Shown here one piece after another: positions 35,193-43,418 of a stretch of 64,000 nt of DNA. The DNA comes from Moraxella oblonga NBRC 102422. GTDB taxonomy: Bacteria > Pseudomonadota > Gammaproteobacteria > Pseudomonadales > Moraxellaceae. The notes beneath the pieces are model-generated. The model was not told where the DNA came from, ran no database searches, and worked only from the letters and a program-made list of their open reading frames with translations. How positions within the stretch are numbered: position 1 is the stretch's first letter; every line of letters begins with the position of its first letter. The translations under genes were made by a program, and so were the position numbers. The DNA is taken from the NCBI RefSeq assembly GCF_001598275.1, contig NZ_BCYQ01000011.1:1-64000 (forward strand), read 5' to 3'.

Positions 35193-35600
35193 ATGAAAAT
35201 AAAACTTATCATCATCTCGTTAGTTACTTGCTTATTTAGTCAATCTGTCATCGCTTGCGAAACCCCCAACCTTGAAGACTCTAAAGAGTTTGATGGCGTG
35301 GATTGCTTTTATGATGGTTTTGCCCGAGTTATGCAAAAAGGCAAATGGAACCACATCAATTCAAAAGGTCAAAAAATCAGTGAGGTAGATTTTGACTATG
35401 CTTGGGAATTTCACGAAGGTATGGCGGCGGTAGAAATTAAAAACAAATGGGGTTTCATCAATCAATCTGGACAAATCGCCATACCTTTAAAGTATGACTA
35501 TGTATGGGATTTTAGAGATGGGCAAGCCTTAGTAAGACTAGATGGTCGTTCATTTTACATTGATAGCACTGGTAGCATCATCAAGAAAACAAATGATTAG
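35193..35600 (+). CDS. Secreted WG-repeat protein
   Basis: 135 residues. A Sec signal peptide (hydrophobic 5-20, cleavage near VIA-CET) is followed by three or four WG/KWG-type beta repeats (GKWNHINSKGQKI, NKWGFINQSGQIAI, GRSFYIDSTGSII) alternating with YDYVWDF spacers. Such repeats form small beta-rich binding domains; the ligand is unknown. A Cys follows the signal and there is another at about 31. Starts 22 bases after tal. Confidence 0.8.
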   Translation: MKIKLIIISLVTCLFSQSVIACETPNLEDSKEFDGVDCFYDGFARVMQKGKWNHINSKGQKISEVDFDYAWEFHEGMAAVEIKNKWGFINQSGQIAIPLKYDYVWDFRDGQALVRLDGRSFYIDSTGSIIKKTND

Positions 35601-35705
35601 GGCATGTTGAACCTTTAAACACCATCTACAAGTCCAATACACCCTAATTTATAAAATTAAAAACGGTATCATTGATAAAACTTATCATAAAAATACAAAA
35701 ATTAC

Positions 35706-35755
35706 TTTACAAAATCAGTGAATAGGTGTACAATTAACATTTATTCACTGATTTT
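35706..35755 (+). promoter_or_regulatory. Promoter with flanking inverted repeat before rubredoxin
   Basis: TTTACA (35706-35711), 17-base spacer, TACAAT (35729-35734). A perfect 14-bp inverted repeat AAAATCAGTGAATA (35711-35724) and TATTCACTGATTTT (35742-35755) brackets the -10: one arm in the spacer, one just after the start site. The remaining bases of 35601-35705 show nothing else. Confidence 0.65.
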
Positions 35756-35770
35756 ATTGAGGTTTTTATC

Positions 35771-35935
35771 ATGAAAAGATACCAATGTATCGTTTGTGGT
35801 TGGATTTATGACGAAGCATTAGGCTGTCCAGAAGAAGGCTTGCCTGCTGGCACACGTTGGGAAGACATTCCTGATGATTGGATTTGTCCTGATTGTGGCG
35901 TGGGCAAGGCAGATTTTGAAATGGTTGAAATCTAA
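35771..35935 (+). CDS. rubA: Rubredoxin
   Basis: A 54-residue one-iron electron carrier. The two knuckles are CIVCG (Cys6, Cys9) and CPDCG (Cys39, Cys42), with the family's [18 protein letters not shown] and [10 protein letters not shown] segments, so the iron site is complete. Rubredoxins pass electrons to alkane hydroxylases or oxygen/peroxide-reducing enzymes; no rubredoxin reductase is next to it. It is followed eight bases later by a hydrolase gene on the same transcript. Confidence 0.96.
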   Translation: MKRYQCIVCGWIYDEALGCPEEGLPAGTRWEDIPDDWICPDCGVGKADFEMVEI

Positions 35936-35943
35936 CCCACGCC

Positions 35944-36945
35944 ATGCCAAAATTGTCAGCCACACCTCCAAAAAGTTGGGATAAATTCCAACAATTTTGG
36001 TATCCATCTGATTTGTCTCCGCATTTTTACCAAGCCAAAATCAATGTGGGACAAGGCATCACGCTGTGTGTAGAAGCAGGGGGCAATCCTGATAACCCAC
36101 CCCTACTTTTCATTACAGGGTTTGGTTCACAGATGATGTTTTGGTCGGACAAATTTTTAAAAAAGTTGATGGATATGGGTTTTTTTGTCATACGCTTTGA
36201 CAACCGAGACACAGGATTATCCACCAAAATTCACCATTTGCACAAACTCCCCCATACCAACATCTTAAAAATGATTGCCAAAAATCATGTAGGACTCTCC
36301 AATGCACAAGAAAAAGTTGCCTACAAACTTACCGACATGGCAGATGATGTAGCAGGGCTAATTTACGCCATGAATCTTGGCAAAACCAACATCGTAGGGG
36401 CGAGTATGGGCGGATTAATCGCCCAAATACTCTGTGCAAAATATCCTTATTATATAGACAAATTGGTGCTACTATTTAGTAGCACCAACCACCCTTTTTT
36501 ACGACTGCCCAAACCAAAGCAATTTTCTACCTTTTTTAAAAAAGCTCAAAGCAATAGTGAAAAAGATATGCTACGCCACGCCGTATGGTTTATGACGGCG
36601 GTTGGTAGTCCGGGTCATCTTGATATCAAAGGCACACGAGAAATAGCATCTATACGTTATCAGCGTTGCCACAACCCCTTAGGCATGGCTCAACAAATGA
36701 ATGCCATACTCGCCACTGGGTCAATTTTTGAATACACCAAACGCATCACCGCACCCACACTCATCATTCATGGCAACAAAGATGGTTTATTGCACCAAAA
36801 TCATGGTAAACACATCGCCAAACACATCAAAAATAGTCAATTAGTCATCGTAGATGGCTTAGCACATGATTTGCCTGCCTACTACCAACCTTATTTAACC
36901 AACCTTATCAGCAAGCATTGTCTGCCAAACCACACCAAAATTTAA
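35944..36945 (+). CDS. Alpha/beta hydrolase
   Basis: 333 residues with the alpha/beta hydrolase core. The oxyanion region is FITGFGSQMMFW near 56-67, FDNRDTGLS follows, the nucleophile elbow is GASMGGLIAQ near 153-162, the acid is in HGNKDGLLH near 275-283, and the catalytic His is in VDGLAHDLP near 300-308. This resembles the esterase/haloperoxidase-like branch; the substrate is unknown. Coupled to rubredoxin. Confidence 0.9.
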   Translation: MPKLSATPPKSWDKFQQFWYPSDLSPHFYQAKINVGQGITLCVEAGGNPDNPPLLFITGFGSQMMFWSDKFLKKLMDMGFFVIRFDNRDTGLSTKIHHLHKLPHTNILKMIAKNHVGLSNAQEKVAYKLTDMADDVAGLIYAMNLGKTNIVGASMGGLIAQILCAKYPYYIDKLVLLFSSTNHPFLRLPKPKQFSTFFKKAQSNSEKDMLRHAVWFMTAVGSPGHLDIKGTREIASIRYQRCHNPLGMAQQMNAILATGSIFEYTKRITAPTLIIHGNKDGLLHQNHGKHIAKHIKNSQLVIVDGLAHDLPAYYQPYLTNLISKHCLPNHTKI

Positions 36946-36952
36946 CGCAAAT

Positions 36953-37013
36953 TTTACGTTTTTGTTTTTTTATGATACAATCCACTAGAAAAACAAACCT
37001 TTTTTTGTTTTTC
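36953..37013 (+). promoter_or_regulatory. Promoter and start-site hairpin of purine permease
   Basis: TTTACG (36953-36958), 17-base spacer, TACAAT (36976-36981). An inverted repeat GAAAAACAAA (36988-36997) and TTTGTTTTTC (37004-37013) begins at the expected start site. It does not resemble the purine riboswitch. Part of it could also terminate the upstream hydrolase transcript. Confidence 0.5.
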
Positions 37014-37050
37014 ATTAGGCTTTGATATTTGACTAAACAATGGCTTGCCA

Positions 37051-38358
37051 ATGAAAACTTTCTTAAATAACTTCTTCCATCTCACCACAAAAAACACCAA
37101 CATCAAAACAGAAATCATCGCTGGTATCACCACTTTCTTTACGATGGTTTATATCGTTTTTGTCAACCCTTCCATTTTAGGCACTACGGGCATGGATACA
37201 CAGGTGGTATTTGTAACCACCTGCCTTATCACCGCCATTGGCACAATAGCGATGGGTTTATTTAGTAACTTACCCATCGCACTTGCTCCCGCCATGGGTC
37301 TAAACGCCTTCTTTGCTTTCGTGGTCGTCTCAAAACTGGGTCATACATGGCAGATTGGCATGGGAACAGTTTTTTGGGGTTCGGTTGGACTGTTCCTAAT
37401 GACACTGTTTGGTGTGCGTTATTGGCTCATGGCAAGCATACCTTTGGGGTTGCGTGTCGGTATTGGTGCTGGTATCGGTTTTTTTATTTCCCTTATCGGC
37501 TTTAAAAATATGGGTTTGGTTGTCCCAAACGAAGCCACACTGGTTACTGTGGGCAACTTACATTCACCACAACTATTAATGAGTGTATTTGGGTTTTTTA
37601 TTATTGTTATCATGGCAGCACGGGGAAAGTACTCTGGCGTACTCGTTTCCATCGTGGTGGTAACGCTTTTGGCACTTGTATTTGACCCCAATGTCAAATT
37701 TTCAGGACAAATTCTCTCCCTACCCCCTGCCCTAACGCCTGTGGTTGGTCAAGTGGACATCATGGGTGCGTTGGATGTGGCATTGCTTGGGGTGATTTTT
37801 TCGTTTATGCTTGTTAATTTATTTGACTCGTCTGGCACGCTCATTGCTGTTACTGATAAAGCAGGATTTGCTGATAAAGAGGGCAAATTTCCAAAAATGA
37901 AACAAGCTCTATTCATAGATAGTACCAGTGCCATCGCAGGGGCATATATGGGTACGTCTGCCATTAGCACCTACATTGAGAGTGGCTCTGGCGTATCAGT
38001 CGGTGGTCGCACAGGTCTAACAGCTGTCGTTGTTGGCATTTTATTTTTATTGACCATTTTCTTTTCACCACTTGCTAGCATCGTACCAGCCTATGCTACC
38101 GCAGGGGCGCTTGTTTTTGTGGGTATCTTAATGGCAAGCAGTCTCATCAAAGTCCAATGGGACGACCTCACCGAAGCCACACCTGCCTTTATCACTGCTT
38201 CCATGATGCCGTTTACCTACTCCATCACCGAAGGAATTGCCTTTGGCTTCATCAGTTACTGTATCATGAAGCTTGCCACAGGACGCCACAAAGAAATCAA
38301 CGCACCTGTTGCGGTGGTTGCGTTGCTATTTTTGATTAAATTTGTATGGGTTGGTTAA
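37051..38358 (+). CDS. NCS2/AzgA-type purine permease
   Basis: 435-residue inner-membrane permease with about 12-14 hydrophobic segments, of the AzgA-like group that takes up adenine, guanine or hypoxanthine with protons. Typical are IIAGITTFFTMVYIVFVNP near 22-40, PAMGLNAFFAF near 84-94, LLGVIFSFMLVNLFDSSGTLI near 250 and STSAIAGAYMGTSAISTYIESG near 293. ATG 37051 is preferred over an in-frame TTG six bases before it. Which purine it carries is not readable. Confidence 0.92.
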   Translation: MKTFLNNFFHLTTKNTNIKTEIIAGITTFFTMVYIVFVNPSILGTTGMDTQVVFVTTCLITAIGTIAMGLFSNLPIALAPAMGLNAFFAFVVVSKLGHTWQIGMGTVFWGSVGLFLMTLFGVRYWLMASIPLGLRVGIGAGIGFFISLIGFKNMGLVVPNEATLVTVGNLHSPQLLMSVFGFFIIVIMAARGKYSGVLVSIVVVTLLALVFDPNVKFSGQILSLPPALTPVVGQVDIMGALDVALLGVIFSFMLVNLFDSSGTLIAVTDKAGFADKEGKFPKMKQALFIDSTSAIAGAYMGTSAISTYIESGSGVSVGGRTGLTAVVVGILFLLTIFFSPLASIVPAYATAGALVFVGILMASSLIKVQWDDLTEATPAFITASMMPFTYSITEGIAFGFISYCIMKLATGRHKEINAPVAVVALLFLIKFVWVG

Positions 38359-38364
38359 AAGCTA

Positions 38365-38393
38365 TTGAGAAATGAATAAAAATTTGATAATAT
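38365..38393 (+). promoter_or_regulatory. Promoter of rpsT
   Basis: TTGAGA (38365-38370), 17-base spacer, TAATAT (38388-38393), placing the start near 38400 and a leader of about 106 bases before rpsT. Confidence 0.7.
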
Positions 38394-38401
38394 AGCAGTT
38401 T

Positions 38402-38461
38402 GTGTTAGGCAACGTGTCTCCTTTTGGTTAATTCGGTGGCTGCCTGAATTATCGCCTACAC
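38402..38461 (+). promoter_or_regulatory. Structured 5' leader of rpsT
   Basis: An outer stem GTGTTAGGC (38402-38410) with GCCTACAC (38454-38461), one bulged T, encloses a hairpin TAATTC-GG (38429-38436) with CC-T-GAATTA (38443-38451). The ribosome site AAGGA lies 40 bases further on. Ribosomal protein S20 is known in E. coli to control its own translation; whether this leader is the S20 target here is inference. Confidence 0.5.
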
Positions 38462-38505
38462 CTAGACAACAACCCTTTTCACTTTTTACCTACTAAGGAA
38501 AACTT

Positions 38506-38775
38506 ATGGCAAACTCAGCCCAAGCAAAAAAACGTGCTCGTCAAAATGTCAAACGCCGTACCCAAAATGCTTCTCAACGCTCTATGGTACGTACTTTCAT
38601 CAAGCGTGTTGTTTCTGCTATTGAAAGCAAATCTTATGAAGCTGCAACCGAAGCCTACAACAAAGCTGTGCCTGTGATTGACCGCATGGCAGACAAAGGC
38701 ATTATCCACAAGAATAAAGCCGCTCGCCACAAGAGCCGTCTAAATGCTGCGATTAAAGCTCTAAAAGACGCTTAA
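38506..38775 (+). CDS. rpsT: 30S ribosomal protein S20
   Basis: Binds 16S rRNA helices early in 30S assembly. 89 residues, strongly basic and helical: [20 protein letters not shown] at the start, then [15 protein letters not shown] and [17 protein letters not shown]. Standard length. Ribosome site TAAGGA. Single-gene unit with its own promoter, leader and terminator. Confidence 0.98.
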   Translation: MANSAQAKKRARQNVKRRTQNASQRSMVRTFIKRVVSAIESKSYEAATEAYNKAVPVIDRMADKGIIHKNKAARHKSRLNAAIKALKDA

Positions 38776-38787
38776 TCACCATCGTAT

Positions 38788-38817
38788 AAAAAGACCTTGA
38801 ATTTCAAGGTCTTTTTT
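38788..38817 (+). terminator. Terminator after rpsT
   Basis: AAAAAGACCTTGA (38788-38800) with TCAAGGTCTTTTT (38804-38816), loop ATT, T run. Bases 38818-39013 hold no gene or further structure that I can support. Confidence 0.9.
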
Positions 38818-39013
38818 ATTTGTGAATTGTGTGTATATTTTATTTCAATTACAATTACAATCATCAAACTCAAAATACACCACATTATGCCAACCGAACT
38901 ATACCATTAAAGAGATAATCCAAAACAGTGCATGATATGTACCTGACAACCTTATGGTAATTTTTTACTCATCAGATATAAATGAAGTAAGTTTTTCTTA
39001 ATTTTAAATAAAA

Positions 39014-39039
39014 AAAACCACCCATTACCGAGTGGTTTT
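39014..39039 (-). terminator. Terminator of the orphan RHH gene
   Basis: AAAACCAC (39014-39021) with GTGGTTTT (39032-39039), followed on the minus strand by T8, 17 bases after the RHH stop. Confidence 0.8.
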
Positions 39040-39056
39040 AAATCTGGCATAAAACA

Positions 39057-39221
39057 TCATTTGCCAAACATATCGCCTTGACGATTCTTTTTGACATAAT
39101 CAATCATGCAATCACGCAAAAGTTGACTGGCAGTGCGGTTGTTTTCTTTGGCAGCCTTTTTAAATTGTTCAACCAAATTTTTGTCCACACGCAAATTAAA
39201 TGTAGTTTTTTCATCAGTCAT
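39057..39221 (-). CDS. Orphan ribbon-helix-helix (CopG-like) protein
   Basis: A 54-residue gene not obvious from long frames. It starts with a beta-strand-like TTFNLRVDKNLVEQFKKAAK, then ENNRTASQLLRDCMIDYVKK, the classic RHH arrangement, and ends in NRQGDMFGK. It resembles the DNA-binding half of RelB/DinJ or CopG regulators. A proper promoter, a start-site palindrome and a terminator all fit, so it is a self-standing unit. No toxin-like frame lies beside it. Confidence 0.8.
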   Translation of the reverse strand: MTDEKTTFNLRVDKNLVEQFKKAAKENNRTASQLLRDCMIDYVKKNRQGDMFGK

Positions 39222-39223
39222 GG

Positions 39224-39281
39224 CTAAATACCTATTTAGTGTTGGGATTGATAATTATAATCAATTTTAAAGATTTTGCAA
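39224..39281 (-). promoter_or_regulatory. Promoter and operator of the orphan RHH gene
   Basis: On the minus strand TTGCAA (39281-39276), 16-base spacer, TATAAT (39259-39254). The inverted repeat CTAAATA (39224-39230) and TATTTAG (39233-39239) lies between start site and ATG, a natural site for autorepression. Confidence 0.6.
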
Positions 39282-39293
39282 GTGCATTTTCAT

Positions 39294-39323
39294 AAAAAAA
39301 CCGCCCAATCATGGACGGTTTTT
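39294..39323 (-). terminator. Terminator of DUF3360 permease
   Basis: On the minus strand AAAAACCGTCC pairs with GGGCGGTTTTT around ATGATT, followed by T residues, 10 bases past the permease stop. Confidence 0.85.
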
Positions 39324-39333
39324 AACATTTACA

Positions 39334-40845
39334 TTATTTGATTCTGAACTGCTCAAAGATGGCAGGAATGCCCGGTAACATACCTACTGCTGCCATAGAG
39401 AAACACAGAATCGCAAAGCCAGCCACAGGAATCACAACGCGACCCATAAACCCAAGCTCAACACTACGTTTTTTGTCGCCAATAAGACCTAGGTTATCAA
39501 GCATCATGGTGAGCGACCAACCAAACACAGGGTTCACAAGGGCTGATGCAAACACCACGATAGCAGCTGATTGAGTGGTTTTACCTGCACGGGTCATTTC
39601 CATACCTGCTTCTAGGAGTGGCACAAATACTGCCACAATCAAGGCGGTGGATAGTACAGGTTGCCATACTGCCAAGTCCATCGGATAACCCCAAATGGCT
39701 GCAATGATACAAAAAGTCGCCGTCAGAATTGCCCCTGCTGGAATTGGGCGTTTGGCAATGGAGGCAGGCACCATGTATGTACCCCATGATGAGGTGAAGT
39801 TTGCTCCGCCCAACACCGAACCAATAATCTGACGAACCGAACAAGTGATGGTTGTATCATCAATATTCATGTGCGTACGTTCGCTATGTTTGGGGTAGCT
39901 GATTTGTTGGAATACTTTATGTCCCAAGAAATCTGGTGGCCACATGGCAACTGCAAGCACCGCAAATGGAAATACGACAATAAAGGCTTTTGCATCAGGC
40001 AAACCAAGCGTCCAACCTGTATTTTCACCCCACCAGTAAGCTGGGCTAAGTGGTGGCAAACCTGGTTCTGTATGAAACTCAAAAGGAGCACCCAAAATAA
40101 ATGCCAAAAATCCTGCTAACGCACAACCAACTGGCACAGCAAGCCAACGTTTTTGCCAGTGTTCAAGCAAGGCATACATCACAATGGTTGCCAAAATGAT
40201 GATGAAAGCAATATGTGGCAAACCAATCTTGTCCGCCCATGCTATCATGTTTTTGACTTGCCCTATCGTCCCAACAAAACCCAGATAGAGTAACAGTCCC
40301 CCTGCCACACCATTACTGGTAAGTTTTGACATCAGGCTACCACCTTTAAGTAGTGCCATGACAAGTCCAAATACACCAATCAATACACCAAATGCCAATG
40401 GGTGCCCGCCTGCTGCCACCACAATAGGAATTAGTGGAATAAGTGGACCATGCGTACCTGGTAAGTTGGAGGTTGGTAAAAAAAGACCTGAAAAGATGAG
40501 TACCAAAATGGCAGCGATAAGCATCTCATAGCGGACGTTTTGCAAGATAAAATCTTCGCCAAGACCGAGTGGTGTCGCAAAAGCTGCCGCCATCGCACCC
40601 ACCATCACAATCTTGCCAATCGTACCCGCCATCGCAGGAATGGCATCTTCAAACTCAAAACGATAGTCCTTGAACGGTAGGTTTATTTTCCACCGCTTAG
40701 GTTTCATGATTTGTAGTTCGTGTCTTAGATAGGCATCACGAGAGTCAAAACTAGATGATGGCTTATGTAGCTCTTGATAACTCTTGCTTTCTATTTCTCG
40801 CAGACGCTCTTCGCTGAGCTCCGCAGTCATATTACTATCACTCAC
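39334..40845 (-). CDS. DUF3360 family membrane transporter
   Basis: 503 residues from GTG 40845, chosen because AAGGAG sits six bases before it; 19 further codons are open upstream. A polar N terminus of about 60 residues (YLRHELQIMKPKRWKINLPF) is followed by 11-13 hydrophobic segments with LPGTHGPLIPLIPIVVAAGGHPLAFG near 130-155 and GGANFTSSWGTYMVPA near 355. This layout is like sulfate or NCS2-type carriers and matches what I recall of DUF3360. Substrate unknown. Confidence 0.78.
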   Translation of the reverse strand: MSDSNMTAELSEERLREIESKSYQELHKPSSSFDSRDAYLRHELQIMKPKRWKINLPFKDYRFEFEDAIPAMAGTIGKIVMVGAMAAAFATPLGLGEDFILQNVRYEMLIAAILVLIFSGLFLPTSNLPGTHGPLIPLIPIVVAAGGHPLAFGVLIGVFGLVMALLKGGSLMSKLTSNGVAGGLLLYLGFVGTIGQVKNMIAWADKIGLPHIAFIIILATIVMYALLEHWQKRWLAVPVGCALAGFLAFILGAPFEFHTEPGLPPLSPAYWWGENTGWTLGLPDAKAFIVVFPFAVLAVAMWPPDFLGHKVFQQISYPKHSERTHMNIDDTTITCSVRQIIGSVLGGANFTSSWGTYMVPASIAKRPIPAGAILTATFCIIAAIWGYPMDLAVWQPVLSTALIVAVFVPLLEAGMEMTRAGKTTQSAAIVVFASALVNPVFGWSLTMMLDNLGLIGDKKRSVELGFMGRVVIPVAGFAILCFSMAAVGMLPGIPAIFEQFRIK

Positions 40846-41144
40846 AATAAACTCCTTAGATTGTGATGATAAAATACAATTTATAACCCCAAAACACATC
40901 ATGTGCGATGATTATAAACCATATTTTTTCCTTGTTTTCTTTATAACCCTGCAATCAAAAATTTAAATTGCGTTTGGGATTATAACGCCATTTTTTATAT
41001 CTGTCATGTATTATTTTTATTTTTCACAAAAAATTATTATTCAAGATATAATTATTAATAAAACAAATATATCATCACACACCATGAATACACAATAACA
41101 TGACTTGTGCTATAATAGCACAACGTTTTTACCACATTTATCTG

Positions 41145-41327
41145 ATGATGACCACTTATCCCTGCCCCCATTGCCAAAAACCCACCGTTTGGACAGACAA
41201 CCCCACCAAGCCTTTTTGTAGTGAACGATGTAAACTTATTGATTTGGAAGCGTGGGCAAGCGAAAGCTATCGTGTACCTGCTGACGATACACCATTTAGT
41301 GATGAATTAACACCAAACCAAAAATAA
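41145..41327 (+). CDS. yacG: DNA gyrase inhibitor / zinc protein YacG
   Basis: 60 residues from ATG 41145 (41148 is equally possible; no ribosome site). One zinc site is formed by CPHC (near 8-11) and CSERC (near 27-31), followed by [16 protein letters not shown], the YacG hallmark. YacG binds GyrB and can inhibit gyrase. A TATAAT lies at 41111-41116, leaving a short leader. The gap 40846-41110 is AT-rich with no other feature seen. argD follows ten bases later, not the usual coaE-zapD neighbours. Confidence 0.88.
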   Translation: MMTTYPCPHCQKPTVWTDNPTKPFCSERCKLIDLEAWASESYRVPADDTPFSDELTPNQK

Positions 41328-41337
41328 GGAAAATACC

Positions 41338-42498
41338 ATGAGTTATCTCATGCCAACCTACGCTCGCCAGCCCATTGCCTTTACTCGTGGTGAAGGTTCA
41401 TATCTGTACACAGCAGATGGCGCAGCTTATCTAGACGCATTAACAGGCATTGCAGTATGTGGGCTTGGACATTGCCACCCCACCATCAGCCATGCCATCA
41501 AAGAACAAGCTGATACACTCATTCACACAAGCAATCTTTACCAAATTGATTGGCAAGAAAAGGCAGGTGAGATTTTGTGCCAAAAAGCAGGTATGGACAA
41601 GGTCTTTTTTGCTAATTCAGGGGCAGAAGCCAACGAATGTGCATTGAAACTGGCTCGCCTATATGCCCACCAACAAGGCAAATCTCGTCCCAAAGTCATC
41701 GTCATGGAAAATAGCTTTCATGGTCGCACCCTACTCACCGTTACCGCCACCGCCAACCCAAAAGCAAGGGCGGGATTTTATACATTAGATGATGATTTTG
41801 TACGTGTACCATTTAATGACATAGAAGCGATTGAAGCGTTGAGTGGCGATAAAGATATTTGTGCAATCTTAGTTGAACCCATTCAAGGCGAAGGTGGATT
41901 ACACACACCTCATGATGATTATTTAGAAAAATTACAGATTATTTGTCATAAAAATAACTGGCTACTCATGCTAGACGAAGTCCAAACAGGCAATGGTCGC
42001 ACAGGCAAATATTTTGCCCACCAACACACAAACATCAAGCCTGATGTACTCACTACCGCCAAAGGCTTGGGTAACGGTTTTCCTGTCGGAGCGTGCATGG
42101 TGGCAGGCAAGGCTTGTGATTTGTTTGGGGCGGGCAGTCATGGCTCAACTTTTGGGGGCACGCCACTGGCTTGCCGAGTCGTCTGTGCTGTCTATGATGA
42201 ACTTAGCCAAGACGTGCTAGACAATGCCGTGCGTGAAGGGGAGTTTATCCGTGCCAGCGTACGTGAGCATTTCCCCCAACTTGACATTCGTGGACGTGGT
42301 ATGATGATTGGATTTGGCTTGCCTGATGGTGTGGACTGTACACACATCGTGGATATGGCTCGTGATGAATTTCATCTGATTTTAAATGTAACAGGCGGTA
42401 ACATCATACGCTTACTACCTGCACTCAACATCACACATGAAGACACAATCACTCTAACAAACAAGCTGATACAACTACTACACAAAGTGTTGGCATAA
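41338..42498 (+). CDS. argD: Acetylornithine / succinyldiaminopimelate aminotransferase
   Basis: PLP class III transaminase used in arginine synthesis and probably lysine synthesis. 386 residues. Visible are ALTGIAVCGLGHCHP near 34-48, FFANSGAEANECALKLA near 92-108, SFHGRT near 130, the Asp-containing LLMLDEVQTGNGRTG near 212-226, and PLP Lys in LTTAKGLGNGFPVGA near 239. Ribosome site AAGGAAA. It probably shares a transcript with yacG. Confidence 0.93.
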   Translation: MSYLMPTYARQPIAFTRGEGSYLYTADGAAYLDALTGIAVCGLGHCHPTISHAIKEQADTLIHTSNLYQIDWQEKAGEILCQKAGMDKVFFANSGAEANECALKLARLYAHQQGKSRPKVIVMENSFHGRTLLTVTATANPKARAGFYTLDDDFVRVPFNDIEAIEALSGDKDICAILVEPIQGEGGLHTPHDDYLEKLQIICHKNNWLLMLDEVQTGNGRTGKYFAHQHTNIKPDVLTTAKGLGNGFPVGACMVAGKACDLFGAGSHGSTFGGTPLACRVVCAVYDELSQDVLDNAVREGEFIRASVREHFPQLDIRGRGMMIGFGLPDGVDCTHIVDMARDEFHLILNVTGGNIIRLLPALNITHEDTITLTNKLIQLLHKVLA

Positions 42499-42512
42499 TC
42501 ATTCATAAAAAA

Positions 42513-42536
42513 AAACCGTTCTGTAAAGAACGGTTT
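42513..42536 (-). terminator. Hairpin between argD and LytM gene
   Basis: AAACCGTTCT (42513-42522) with AGAACGGTTT (42527-42536), loop GTAA. Only the minus direction continues into a T run, so it may end the LytM-gene transcript after it crosses the repeat below; on the + strand it lacks a T run. Confidence 0.55.
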
Positions 42537-42565
42537 GGTATTGTTAAATAAAGATAGATTTTAAG

Positions 42566-42643
42566 GTTTTCCGTTCGGACTGAGCTTGTCGAAGTCTAGG
42601 AAAACCGTTATGGTTCAACAAGCTCACCACGAACGGTTTTCTG
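42566..42643. repeat. Palindromic intergenic repeat (CTGAGCTTGTCGAA type)
   Basis: An imperfect palindrome of about 78 bases. The left arm holds CCGTTCGGACTGAGCTTGTC (42571-42590) running on to GAAG. The right arm holds the inverted equivalent TTCAACAAGCTCA (42614-42626) and CGAACGG (42630-42636), each bounded by GGTTTTC or GAAAACC. The TGAGCTTGTCGAA core is a repeat seen between genes in many proteobacteria. One copy in this window. Confidence 0.75.
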
Positions 42644-42677
42644 GAAAAGTATAACAACACCAACGGTTTTTTAAGGT

Positions 42678-43418
42678 TTATTTTAAGACCGTCATGGGGT
42701 CAATATATGCCCCATGCTTGGACAAACGAAACTCCGTAATCACCGAACCGCTATTGGCTTTTTTGGTGCTAGCGATTTGTTGCCCTACCCGAACCATTTG
42801 ATTTGGCTCAACTTTAAGTTGTTTGACAAAACGATATTCGCTCACAAGCCCATCGGTGTGACGGATATTGATAAAAATTCCATTAGCACTACTTTCATCT
42901 ACAAAAATCACTCGCCCATCAGCAATTGCCACCACAGGGGCATTCTCTTCGCTACGAAACCACACCCCTTCACTTTTGACATTGGCATTGTTGGTTGCAC
43001 CAAAATGACGTACAATCACGCTATTTTGTGGCACAGGATATACAAACTGCGGTTTTGGCTGTTGTGGTTGTGGTATTACAACTGGGGTAACATTTTGTTG
43101 TATGATAAGCGGTTGGGTTACAGGGGTAGTAATGGCTTTTCTTTTTGTATTTGTGGTAGAGTTTGCCCACAAAGTAAGCCATTGCCCTTGACGAATGGTG
43201 TATTTGTCATCAAGATTGTTTAGGTTTGCTACTTCACGCCAATTTAAGCCATAACGTGTCGCAATTTTGCTGATGGTATCGCCCTTTTTAACTTGATAAT
43301 GACTGGGTACACCCTGAGCATTGATGGTGAGTTTGGGGGCTGGCGTGGTTGTTGGCAAACCCACACATGCTGACAACGCCAAAAATGACATGATTAAGGT
43401 TAATTTTATTAATTTCAT
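42678..43418 (-). CDS. LysM-LytM lipoprotein with degenerate M23 domain
   Basis: 246 residues. The lipoprotein signal ends in LSAC (near 17-18). One LysM domain follows (YQVKKGDTISKIATRYGLNW near 41-60), then a Pro/Gln-rich linker and a C-terminal LytM domain (ADGRVIFVDESSANGIFINI near 164-183). The metal ligands of active M23 peptidases are missing: the usual HxH is RFV here (SEYRFVKQL). This is the state of NlpD-type amidase activators, which switch on AmiC-like enzymes at the septum. Translationally coupled to apaH (TGATG). Confidence 0.85.
   Translation of the reverse strand: MKLIKLTLIMSFLALSACVGLPTTTPAPKLTINAQGVPSHYQVKKGDTISKIATRYGLNWREVANLNNLDDKYTIRQGQWLTLWANSTTNTKRKAITTPVTQPLIIQQNVTPVVIPQPQQPKPQFVYPVPQNSVIVRHFGATNNANVKSEGVWFRSEENAPVVAIADGRVIFVDESSANGIFINIRHTDGLVSEYRFVKQLKVEPNQMVRVGQQIASTKKANSGSVITEFRLSKHGAYIDPMTVLK

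Noticed and set aside
36988-37013. Purine riboswitch before the purine permease
   Set aside because: Only one A/T-rich hairpin is present; the three-way junction and conserved loops of that riboswitch are absent.
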